Of a stretch of 64,000 nt of DNA, positions 1 through 9,711 are shown one piece after another. The position numbers were made by a program, and so were the translations under genes. The stretch spans positions 8,065,602 through 8,129,601 of the forward strand of contig CM029384.1 in assembly GCA_017165825.1 (NCBI GenBank), read 5' to 3'. The notes under the pieces were generated by a model. That model did not search any database. It saw nothing but the letters and a program-made list of their open reading frames with translations, and was not told the DNA's origin. This DNA is from Hepsetus odoe (Eukaryota > Chordata > Actinopteri > Characiformes > Hepsetidae). Positions within the stretch are counted from its first letter, which is position 1; every line of letters begins with the position of its first letter.

Positions 1-572
1 ATCTCAGCCTCTTTAACTCTTGACACCTCCAGCTCCGCTTCCTTTCTTTTCATCAGTGTCACTGTCATATGTTGCACCCATACAACATAGCTGGTCTCAC
101 TACTGTCCTGTAAACCTTCCCTTTTACTCTAGCTGGAGCTCGTCTGTCACAAATCACTCCAGCCACTCTTCTCCACCCATTCCAACCTGCCTGCACTCTT
201 TTCCATTACTCGCCATTACTCTGAGCTGTTAATCCCAGTATTTAAACTCCTCCACCTTTGTCACCTCTACTCCCTGCATCCTCACTACTCCACTTTCCTC
301 CCTTTTGTTCACACTCATGTATTCTGTCTTTGTACAACTCACCTTCATCCCTCTCCTCTCTAGAGCATATCTCCATCTCTCCAGGTTCTGCTCAAGCTGC
401 TCCCTACTCTCACTGCAGATCACAATATCATCCGCAAACATCGTCCACGGAGACTCCTGTCTAACCTCGTCCGTCAACCTGTCCATTACTATTGCAACCA
501 AGAATGGGTTCAGCGCTGATCCTTGATGTAATCCAACCTCTACCTTAAATGCATCCGTCACTCCTACTGCAC
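1..572 (-). mobile_element. RTE-like LINE fragment (reverse transcriptase 3' part), truncated by window edge
   Basis: Read on the minus strand, 229-561 encodes a reverse-transcriptase segment with the FADDIVICSES catalytic block (the YADD/FADD motif) and the downstream stretch VEEFKYWD. Positions 1-228 continue the same element in other frames. The sequence is closely matched by the second copy at 6665-7945, so this is a dispersed LINE and not a host gene. The reading frame is broken. Homology stops near 572, where the second copy continues, so the 5' part is missing here. The RTE assignment rests on general protein resemblance. Confidence 0.85.
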
Positions 573-818
573 TCTAATTTAATTATTAATCTAATTATTG
601 CTACTTATCAAAATACCTCGTTCCTCTCATTAATTACCTTCAGAAGACAAATGAACTGTGAAACTATGTTCACATCTCTGACAAATACATACAGAGAAAA
701 ATATAAGTAACTTCATAACCAAAAGAAAAATCGGACCGGACCACTCTCACTTTTCAAATAAAAGTGGACTTTTAATGATCATGATTTCTGAACCCAGGGG
801 CTATATGAATATTCCCAC

Positions 819-820
<2 letters not shown>

Positions 821-855
<35 letters not shown>
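821..855. repeat. (GA)n microsatellite
   Basis: About 17 AG dinucleotides lie directly beside the splice donor of the exon at 857-1031 on the minus strand. There they form a CT-rich start to the intron. Confidence 0.95.
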
Positions 856-856
<1 letters not shown>

Positions 857-860
<4 letters not shown>

Positions 861-1031
861 GCTCTCCTCGAAGGTGATGAGGGCCACCCTCTCTGGTTTA
901 ATGGTGACTGAGGTTATCTCTCCTCCTCCGTTCTTGGAGCGCAGGAAGTGAATGTGAAGTTTATCTGCGAGTCGCTCGGCCTCCACATCAGGGGGCAAAC
1001 CGGACACACACACCGAGCTGCGTCCCTCCAT
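857..1031 (-). CDS. First coding exon of a NID/RRM-like protein (RBM43 / NMI / IFI35-like), gene runs off the left side
   Basis: The minus-strand exon opens with ATG at 1031 and reads for 58 codons to a GT donor at 856. It encodes one compact domain: a beta strand with VCVSGLPPDV, then a helix, then HFLRSKNGGGEI and a second strand VALITFEES. The combination of a short strand-GLP motif, a DKLxIHF helix and NGGGE is typical of the RRM-like/NID folds of RBM43, NMI and IFI35. I cannot decide between these. No following exon is recognisable between 1 and 856, because the interval is occupied by a GA repeat, unassigned AT-rich DNA and an RTE LINE. The gene may therefore continue outside the window or be a remnant. 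A head-to-head small ORF pair starts 69 bp away. Confidence 0.55.
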
Positions 1032-1099
1032 CTCAGCAGCACCGTCTCTCGACCTTCACATACCGTTTAACCTCTGATCAATGGCGAGCCGAGAGCAAC

Positions 1100-1225
1100 A
1101 TGCGCACTTTTTCCTCCCAGCTTCAGCTCTTCAGAGAGCGGATCTTACCGGAAGTCCGTCTGGCACAAAAGCTTGTTAGGCGAGAAGAGTTCGATCATCA
1201 TCAACTTCATCCCAGACAGGAATGA
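1100..1225 (+). CDS. Unrecognised small ORF, 41 codons, upstream member of an overlapping pair
   Basis: The ORF runs from ATG at 1100 to TGA at 1223-1225. It encodes a charged peptide containing FRERILPEVRLAQKLVRREEF, which looks helical. Its stop overlaps the start codon of the next ORF in the arrangement ATGA. It lies 69 bp from the start of the divergent NID/RRM-like exon, so a shared promoter is plausible. I do not recognise the protein. It could be a genuine microprotein, a uORF, or chance. Confidence 0.25.
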   Translation: MRTFSSQLQLFRERILPEVRLAQKLVRREEFDHHQLHPRQE

Positions 1226-1482
1226 AAGCCAGCACTCCTCCTGATCACCCGTCTCATTCTGCAGACACCACTATATCCTGTATTTATCCCTCAACCACTC
1301 ACACTCCGCCATCTCTGTCAGCGGCCCAGAAAAGAAAAGCGAAAGTGAGGAACTGCTTAAAGACGCAGCTCCAGTTACTGGTGGGCGAGAGTGCAACACT
1401 TCCAACCCGATACAATATCACAGAATACAATGATCGAGCCCATAAACTTGCACACTATTTAAATTATGTTCATACACTATAG
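1222..1482 (+). CDS. Unrecognised small ORF, 86 aa, followed by polyadenylation signals
   Basis: ATG at 1222 overlaps the stop of the preceding ORF, and the frame ends with TAG at 1480-1482. The protein has a Ser/Thr/Pro-rich N-terminal half and a basic, helix-prone C-terminal half with KRKAKVRNCLKTQLQLL and YNDRAHKLAHYL. AATAAA sites follow at about 1489 and 1526, consistent with the 3' end of a short transcript. No family is recognised. No in-frame extension exists beyond the TAG at 1177. Confidence 0.3.
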   Translation: MKASTPPDHPSHSADTTISCIYPSTTHTPPSLSAAQKRKAKVRNCLKTQLQLLVGESATLPTRYNITEYNDRAHKLAHYLNYVHTL

Positions 1483-1562
1483 GCAGAAATAAACTCTTAT
1501 AAGTCTATATGTCTTAAACTGGGACAATAAAATCATTCATTCTTTCACTTAGCTGTTTGTCC

Positions 1563-1800
1563 TGATTAGGGTTGGGAGTCTGTCCCACCTCTCACAGGGC
1601 GAAAGGTGGGGAAACACCCAGGACAGGCTGCAAACACACACTCACCTTGGGACCAACCCAGCATCTCAATCCACCTGACGCGCATGTCTTTGGATGGTAG
1701 GAGGAAACTGGAGCAACCAGAGGAACGCACACAGATAGGAGGAGAACATGCAGAGCCCACCCAGAAAGGATCTGGACCGTCCTGGGAATCAAACCCAGGA
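1563..1800 (+). repeat. Dispersed fish repeat fragment
   Basis: This has the widespread fish repeat signature of a CACCTGACGCGCATGTCTTT block, then a GGAGGAAACTGGAG block and a GGAGAACATGCAGA block. A diverged relative occupies about 11386-11590. There is no coding potential. I cannot assign it to a named family from sequence alone. Confidence 0.6.
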
Positions 1801-2030
1801 CCTTCTCACTGTGAGGCAACAGTGAGAAGTAGGTTGCCTTACCGGTAGGTTGCCCCTTGAGTGAGGTAGTGTCCCTGTCACTGCTCCCTGGGTGCTTTCA
1901 TTAGCTGCCCACTGCTGCATGGTGTGTATGGGTAAAATGTGGAGGTTGAATTTCATTGTGTCTCACTGTGTGCTGTGCTGTGTTTCACAATGAAAGAATA
2001 ATCACTTTCACTTTTTCACTTCCAGCATTA
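1795..2030 (+). mobile_element. tRNA-derived SINE fragment (family A)
   Basis: It shares the tail CACTGCTCCCTGGGTGCTTT, then an AGCTGCCCACTGCTGCA block and TCACTTTCACTT, with copies at 6420, 28690, 33923 and elsewhere. The 5' tRNA-like head is incomplete here. Confidence 0.75.
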
Positions 2031-2489
2031 CCCACTGCACCACCCTGAGTGCACGGTCATAAAAAAGTGTGTTTGACTCCCTTGCGCTCTCACTATTTCA
2101 AGAATGTTGCCACCGTTAATGAAAAATCTGATTGGCTGATCTTATTAGAATATTCAGACATGTCCATTTGCTTTCTGCTAATGACAACAGACCCATAACG
2201 GATGGTTTTTTGAAATCTTGGTAGTTAATTGCAGCTCTGAGGCTCATCTGAAAACCTTTTCTATACTCTCAGAACAAAAAACCTGCTTTAGGAACACCTG
2301 CATTAATGATTTTATAAAGCGTAATTCTGTACCATTTTCAGATTTTAAAGGATTTCCTATTATGTCTCCAAGAGTTGGGTTTAGGATATATTTTCTGTAT
2401 GTATATAGTCCAGTGCATCCAGAAGTATTCTCTTTTTTTGGCTGAAGTTTCGGAAGTGAGTGATATTTCTGAAACCCAGTGAAATATAA

Positions 2490-2665
2490 AGGGGGCAGTG
2501 AAGGCCTAGTGTTTAGGGACTTGAGATCACAGGTAAGAGTACTGAACCAGTAGGTTACCCTGAGGTACTCTTGAGCAAGGTACTGTCCTTAACACTGCTC
2601 CCAAAGTGCTGGATGTATGGCTTCCCACTGCTGCACTTGGGTGGACGGATACTTTCACTTTAAAT
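2490..2665 (+). mobile_element. tRNA-derived SINE copy (family A), degraded
   Basis: It begins with GGGGGCAGTGAAGGCCTAGT, a degraded box-A-like head. It then passes through a GGTTACCCTGAGGTAC block and ends with an ACTTTCACTTTAAA tail. The order of blocks is the same as in the copy at 6420. Confidence 0.75.
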
Positions 2666-2940
2666 AAATGCGGTTAATGTTAAAACAGAATTTGGCATTT
2701 CGTTTGTATTATATAATTAAAATGTTCCTGTCCTTTGCACTATTTATTTTATTTTATTTTTTAAAGTTCATAACTTTTTTTTCTGGTGTCTGTTGATTTT
2801 TTTTACTGGAGATAATTATTTAAATTTTAAATATGCTAAAATTATCATTTGTTTTGTGCTAGTAATAAAATGCTGACATTTGGGCGAAACCTTTTTTGTG
2901 TGAGTTAAGAGACACATCTGTGTTGACTACCTCACCAATA

Positions 2941-4605
2941 GGCCCCAGTATGTGAGACTCCGGGACTGTGTGTCTGAGGTGGTGGTCTACAGCACTGGAG
3001 CCCCACAAGGAACAGTCCTCGCCCCCTTCCTCTTCACCCTGTACACAGCGGACTTTAAATACAACACGGACACCTGTCACCTGCAGAAGTTCTCGGACGA
3101 CACCGCTATTGTTGGTCGTGTGTCGGAGGGGAATGAGCAGGAATACAGGGGGGTCATCGGTGACTTCGTCAGATGGTGCAATCAAAATCATCTGCGTATC
3201 AATGCCAGCAAGACGAAGGAGCTGGTGATCGACTTTCACAGGAAGTCACCCCCCATTACACCGGTGGACATCCAGGGTTTGTGCATTGAAACGGTGGAGG
3301 AGTACAAATACCTGGGTGTCCACATCAACAATAAACTGGACTGGTCCACTAACACTACTGCTCTGTACAAAAAGGGCCTGAGTCGTCTACACCTGCTAAA
3401 GTGGCTGAGGTCCTTTGGAGTAAACAGAAATCTCTGTTTACTCCAAAGGAGGACATTTTATGACTCTGTGGTAGCGTCGGCTGTTTTTTATGCTGTGGTC
3501 TGCTGGTGTGGAAGAGTCGCAGAGAGGGACAGAGGGAAACTAAACAAACTGGTCAAGAGGGCCAGCTCTGTCCTGGACTGCCCGCTCAAGTCCATAGAGC
3601 AGGTAGGGGAGGAGAGGATGTTCTCCAAACTAACATCCATTATGGACAACACCTCTCACCCCCTACACGAGACTGTAGGAGCACTGAGCAGCTCGTTCAG
3701 CAGCAGACTGTTACACCCGCAGTGTAAGAAGGAACGCTACCACAGGTCATTCCTACCTGCTGCAATAAGACTCCACAACTCATCATCATAACATTACATT
3801 GCTTGTTTATTATTATATATTATTATATATTATATTATATTATATATTATTATTATATTATATTATATTATATTATATTATATTATATTATATTAATATT
3901 ATATTATATTATATTATATTATATGACATTATATATTATTAATGTATATTATTATTATAATAATTATTATTATATTATTATAATATATAATACATATATT
4001 AATGTATATTATTATTATTATTATTACTATTATTAGGGTGGCGGTGGTCCAGTGGTAGGATACTTGCCTATGGACCTATGGCTCAAGAGGTCCCAGGTTT
4101 GAATCCCACCTCTGGCACTACCACCACTGGGTCCCTGAGCAAGACCCTTAACCCTGAGTTGCTCCAGGGGGGACTGTCCCTGTAATTAGGACATGTAAGT
4201 CGCTCTGGATAAGAGCGTCTGCTAAATGCCGTAAATGTAAATGTAAATTACATTTATTATTTATTATTATTACATTTATATTTTGCTACTTGTTTATTTA
4301 TATTTATTATTTATTTAAAACTTATTTATTACCGTGTATTATTACTGTGTACTGTATATATGGTCACCTAATTCTCCTTGTAGATATGTATATGTGTATA
4401 TATATATATATATAGATAGATTATTTATTATTTATTATTTATAGCTCCTGTACTTTCTCCTGTACTTGTTCCTCTTTCTTTATATCTCTATATTTTTATA
4501 TATTTTTTCTATTCTTTTTCTGTACATCTGTCACTTTTATAAGAGCCCTGTAACGCCCAAATTTCCCATTCGTGGGATAATAAAAGATTACTCTACTCTA
4601 CATGT
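2941..4605 (+). mobile_element. L2-like LINE, 3' half with intact reverse-transcriptase frame, 3'UTR split by a SINE
   Basis: An open frame from 2952 to 3791 (279 codons) encodes the C-terminal part of an L2/CR1-type reverse transcriptase. It has GAPQGTVLAPFLFTLYTADF, the catalytic FSDDTAIVG (usual form FADD), VEEYKYLGVHINNKLDW and the C-terminal block SHPLHETV...FLPAAIRLHN. An AT-rich 3'UTR follows and ends near 4600 with CATTCGTGGGATAATAAAAG and CTACT repeats. The same end occurs at 20205-20267 and 57625-57685. A SINE interrupts the 3'UTR at 4034-4255. Everything upstream of mid-RT is missing, as expected for 5' truncation at insertion. The unbroken frame suggests a young copy. Confidence 0.9.
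4034..4255 (+). mobile_element. tRNA-derived SINE (family B), inserted in the L2 3'UTR
   Basis: The head has box-A-like GGTCCAGTGGTAGGATA and box-B-like GGTTTGAATCCC. The body has GAGCAAGACCCTTAACCCTG, and the tail has CTCTGGATAAGAGCGTCTGC followed by GTAAATGTAAAT repeats. It is nearly complete. The flanking AT-rich DNA is contiguous in the L2 copy at 57198-57690, which shows this is an insertion. Confidence 0.9.
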
Positions 4606-4724
4606 AGAACAATATATGAAACCATGAAGAAAGAAAAACCTGGCATAAATAGCTTATTAGTGGTAAATTACCATCAGATCAAGTGCTTTTCAGCTGTGAC
4701 CAGCAATATAGCCAATGTCTACCC

Positions 4725-5072
4725 AGTCCACCATATCATCTTGTATTTATTTATTTATCTCATGTTGCACTCTGCACTTTATCAATAACACTGCTCCACC
4801 ACACTGCTACACTATAATCTACCTGGGCTGCTTTGTTCCACAACACTGCGGCCCTCTATGGATGAATGTACTGTCTGTCGTGCCGTCTGTTGTTGTCTGA
4901 CTTGTCTGCACTTGTTGCCCCGTGTTGTGTCTTATGTTGTCTTGTGTCTTGTGTCTTGTCTTGTGTGTAGCACCAGGGTCCTGGAGGAACGTTATTTCGT
5001 TTCACTGTGTACTGTGTATATGGCTGAAATGACAATAAAATCCTACTTGACTTGACTTGACTTGACTTGGAA
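4725..5072 (+). mobile_element. L2-type LINE 3' end with (ACTTG)n tail
   Basis: This is a noncoding 3' terminal segment containing AACGTTATTTCGTTTCACTG and ATGACAATAAAA. It ends in tandem CTTGA/ACTTG pentamers at about 5047-5068, which is the L2 style of simple-repeat terminus. It is a separate subfamily from the copy at 2941, which ends in CTACT repeats. Confidence 0.75.
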
Positions 5073-5603
5073 AGAGATACAACTGTATTGCTTGGTTATG
5101 GCTACCTCCACTGGAGAGTACATGCTAGTGCAGCAGTAATGTATCAGCTTGCGTGTTACTCTATTAATAACAGGAGCTGTAAGGGGTGCCGGGTCAGCAA
5201 TGTCTTGTGACTGGCTATGTCCACACTGAAAGGACATGCAGACCTTTAAGCCAGCCTTAATTGTATCAATACCAAGCTGTCTTCTTAATGCTTTGTCTGA
5301 AAAAGACTGGACAAGTTAAAGGACAGTCTACTTGAAGTGTGGCCTCCGCAAAAGGTTTCTGAAGGTCCCTACTTCAGCTTCTGAGGGTGAGTAGGCCTAG
5401 GCCTTCTTTTAAGAATGCTAGGTCATTTTACTGAGCTCATTGTACATCATCATGTTAAGTTTGGGGTGCTGTTATCATTCATGTTATCAGCAGCAGAATG
5501 TTAGAGACCCTCTAGGGCAATTGTGCTCTGCTTTTTTGTAGTATTGATCCAGTGTGACCCACAGAAGGAGGTCTGAAAGTACCCCCAAGAGTCCCCTGCT
5601 GGG

Positions 5604-8600
5604 ATGTCTCAAAATACATTTGCCTTCACCTCCGCCTCCCTGCGCTCCCTGCGGTTAGAGCAGGAGCTCCAGGACTGGGAGGATGCCCGCAGGGAATTGG
5701 CCCTCCGGAGGGCCATGAGCAGACGGCCGCTGCCAGCCGCCCCTCGCCTCAGACATGGGACAGAGATGATCCAGACAGTTCGAGCCCCTCCACCGCAGAT
5801 ACGCTGCAGAGACCCTGCCGTCCACAACACTTTTATTTGGGGAGACATAAGGGGAGTGTACGCCATCCTCAAAGAACCTGGCATGGTGAATGCACTGATG
5901 GAGATTGTGCATGAGGAGATGGTTTGGACTCCCGAGATGGGTAGGGATCACATGCTTAATGCCGTAAATGTAAATGTCCACATGCAAGCCTACCATTTTT
6001 ACCTTGTCAGGATGTGGGGCAATATACACTACAGGCCCACCCTCACATTATTTAAAAATAAATAATATTAAGCTTTTTCAATGATGTATTATTAGAAAAT
6101 ATTAGAAAACCTAAAGCAAATGCAAATATAAATTTTAGCGTCTAGGAACACATTATTTAGCCACAAAGTTCAAAGTATCGGTTTTGTAGAAGAGATATAT
6201 AAGCTTTATTATGTCCTTAGTGCACTGACATTCACTTTGTGTTCGAATTCAGTTTACTTAATGTCAGGACTTGAGTTATGGCCAGAAATCCTTTACTTTG
6301 TGGTATTAATAAAAAACAAAAGAGAAGACTATGGGCCAAACAACACAAACACTGGAGTGTTCAGTACTGGGAGCAGGTCTTCTGGAGGAATGAATGTCAT
6401 TTTCAGTTTTTTGGGGCTATGGGCAGTGGTGGCCTAGTGGTTAGGGAGTTGCCCCTGCATCTGAAGTGTGAGTTCAATTCCCCACTAGTAGGTTGCCCTG
6501 AGGTACCCTTGAGCAAAGTACTGTTCCCGTCACTGCTCAATGGGTGCTTTCATTAGCTGCCCACTGCGGCACAGTGTTTGCATGGGTCAAATTTTGTTGT
6601 GGTTCACTGAGTGCTGTGCTGTGACCTCACAATGATTGGGTTGTCACTTTCACTTTAACCAAGGGGTCTGTGATGGTCACACAGCAGACGGTGCGGAAAA
6701 GGCAAGAGAAGAATGTGTTTATCCTAAAGTTAAACTTGGAGTTGGGTTGGTTACGGCTTGGAGGAGTTTTTTCATGTCCTCTCTCACCACGTCCATAAAC
6801 CTCCTCTTTGGTCTTCCTCTTCTCCTCTTTCAACAAAACTCTCAGCATCTTTAACTCTGACACCTCCAGCTCTGCCTCCTGTCTTTTTGTCAGTGCCACT
6901 ATCTCCAACCCATACAACATAGCTGGTCTCACTACTGTCCTGTAAACCTTCCCTTTTACTCTAGCTGGTACCCGTCTGTCACAATCCAGCCACTCTTCTC
7001 CACCCATTCCCACCTGCCTACACTTTCTTTTTCACCTCTCTTTCACACTCGCTGTTACTCTGAACTGTTGAGCCCAAGTATTTAAACTCCTCCACCTTTG
7101 TCACCTCTACTCCCTCCATCCTAACCACTCCACTTTCCTCCCTTTCATTTACCTTCATGTATTCTATATTCTGTCTCCAGAGTATATCTCCATCTCTCCA
7201 GGTTCTCCTCAAGCTGCTCCCTACTCTCACTGCAGATCACAATATCATCAGGAAACAACATCATCCACAGAGCCTCCTGTCTAACCTCGTCTGTCAACCT
7301 GTCCATTACTATTGCACACAAGAATGGGCTCAGCACTGATCCTTGTAATTGTAACGGTCTTGTGCCAGTAGAGGGCGCCCTGCTCTGATTGTGCACACCT
7401 GAGCATTGGGTGCCAGGTGTGTCTCATTGGGGCTGGGGTTATGAGCCCCAGTGAAACAGAGCAGGGCGCTGGTCATCCTGTGTGCGCACTGTGAATATAC
7501 TCGGGTTTTGTTTTACGTTTAGTTTGAGTTCTGTGCACTTTATCCGTCATTAAAGTCCAGTACGAAGCTCTCGGCTCTGCGTTGGCGTCCAGTCCTCAAC
7601 ACCGCCCCGTGACAGTAATCCAACCTCTGCCTTAAATGCATCCATCACTCCCACTGCAAATATCACCACTGTTACACTGCCATCATACATATCCTAAACT
7701 ACTCTCACATACTTCTCTGTAACACCTGATTCTCTCTGTCCTCTCTAGGCACCCTGTCATATGCTTCTCCAAGTCCACAAAGGCACAAAGTAACTCCTTC
7801 TGACCTTCTCTGTACTTCTCCATCAACACCCTCAGAACAAACATTGTATCTGTGGTGCACTTTCTTGGCATAAAACCATACTGCTGTTAAGTAATCCTCA
7901 ACTCTTTTCTTAACCTCACTTCCACTACTCTTTCCCATAAATTCATGCTGTGGCTGATCAACTTTATCCCTTTATAGTTACTTCAGCTCTGTGGGCCCAG
8001 GTCGTTCTCTCAAAAGAGCAAATGGGACAGAACTGTTTGCATGTTTGAAAAGATGCCAAGGGAGTTTAGACACAAGTTATTTCCAAAAACAAATGGAAAT
8101 GTAAGCATTAAATGTAATTAGATTAAATTACTTAATTAAAGATTAACCTCAGTAACCAAAATGTAAAATTAAAACTTGTATGTTCCGTATAAACATAGGT
8201 GGACTTAGTGGTTTAATATTTAATGATTTTTTTTTTTGCATCTCACTGTGCTGTGCCGTGTTTCACAATGACGAGAGCAGTCACGTTCACTTCCACTTTA
8301 ACATTGTAGGTGTGCCCTGTTTTTTTCTGGTTCACCGCAAAGTCGTTTTTGTCCCAACAATAATCATATGCAGTAATTATACAGTTTATACATATTAAGC
8401 GGACAGTGTTTTATACTTTTCCATCTCATTTAAGCAGCTATATACACTAAGCTGCCTGGCATCTCTTTCCTCTCCATCCTCCCAGGCATGTGGACTCTGT
8501 CCTCGACAGTGAAGCAGACGTCTGCGCTGCGCCTGGCTGCAGGCAGGGGCCGATTTGACTGTGTAGAGGAGCTTCTGTTTAGGGGAGCAGAGGTGAACGC

Positions 8601-9637
8601 TGACCCCGGGGGTCGTACAGCCCTTCATGATGCCTGCTCAGGGGGTCATGACACCTGCGTTAAGCTTTTGCTGGATCATGGAGCAGATCCTGATCTGCTG
8701 ACTGCTGATGGCGACGCACCGCTGCACATCTGTAACACCCCTGATACCTTCCTGTGAGTGGAAGCCACTGTGGGCAGGACAGCAAACTCAGGTCCAAGAG
8801 CTGCTCTGTTAAAAGTGGCTCAGATCAGAGATTCTGAGTGTCTTTATGTGAAATGGTGCATTATTGTACAAGAAGTACAGAAATAGCAAAGAACTGAATT
8901 ATCCAACGTGAAGTTATTTAGCACAACAACAGCACTGTTTGTTTCTGTGGTTTAAATCATATAATAATAATAACAACAATAATAATGCAGATAGTACTAC
9001 TACTAATAATAATAATAACTCGTTATTTTTATTCATACTAAGGATGCCATATCTATGTGTGTGTATTCTCAGCTGCGCGGAGCTGCTGGTCAAGAGTGGT
9101 GCAGATGTGAACATCAGGCAGAGGGACTCGTGTCTCACTCCGCTGCACGTGTCGTGCCGGCGGGGTTTGGAGGAGCACGTGGAGCTGTTGCTGGCGCGCG
9201 GAGCTGACCCGAGCGCTCAGAGCCGCGAGGGCGAGACTCCCCTGAACGCCGCGTGCGCCGCGGCCGAGCGGCCCTGTGAAGCGGGCCGCTACCTGCGCGT
9301 GCTGCAGAGGCTGCTGGGCGCGGGCGCTGACGCGCACACGGCGGGCCGCAAGCAGCACAGCGCTCTGCACAACGCATGCGCAAACTGCAGCCACCGCATC
9401 GCTGCACTCCTTCTGCATCATGGGGCGCGCGCACTCGCATCCAACTGCGCAGGATACACGCCTATGGACTGCCTGCTGCAGGTGTGTGTGTGTGTGTGTG
9501 TGTGTGAGACAGACAGAGAGAGAGAGAGAGAGATCAGAAAGAACATGTTCTTACATATTTTGTTCATTTGTTCCTTTTAATATATATTTATAAAAATGAC
9601 AAAGTAAAATATGCCATAAATATAGTATACCGTAGTG

Positions 9638-9711
<74 letters not shown>

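Larger units (their letters stand above)
6665..7945 (-). mobile_element. RTE-like LINE remnant, split by a solo LTR
   Basis: Minus-strand translation gives, in order and with frame breaks, an N-proximal RT part (7683-7938) and the catalytic segment SPFLCAIVMDRLTDEVRQEA...DDIVICSES (7145-7345). Then come VEEFKYLGSTVQSN (7018-7230) and VYRTVVRPAMLYGLE...ELKMLR (6840-7013). The following residues KRKTKEEVYGRGERGHE are the RGRPKRRFMDVVREDM block read in another frame, so the segment between them has been deleted. The element is pseudogenic. It lies in asb16 intron 1, antisense to the gene. Confidence 0.88.

Noticed and set aside
3803..4036. Plus-strand frame of Tyr/Ile repeats
   Set aside because: It is AT-rich LINE 3'UTR, not coding.
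4034..4120. tRNA-like box A and box B sequences, here and in about ten other places
   Set aside because: They are SINE heads, degraded relative to real tRNA genes and followed by SINE bodies; no intact tRNA fold was seen.
9240..9440. GC-rich minus-strand frames opposite asb16 exon 3
   Set aside because: They are shadows of the high-GC ankyrin-repeat exon.
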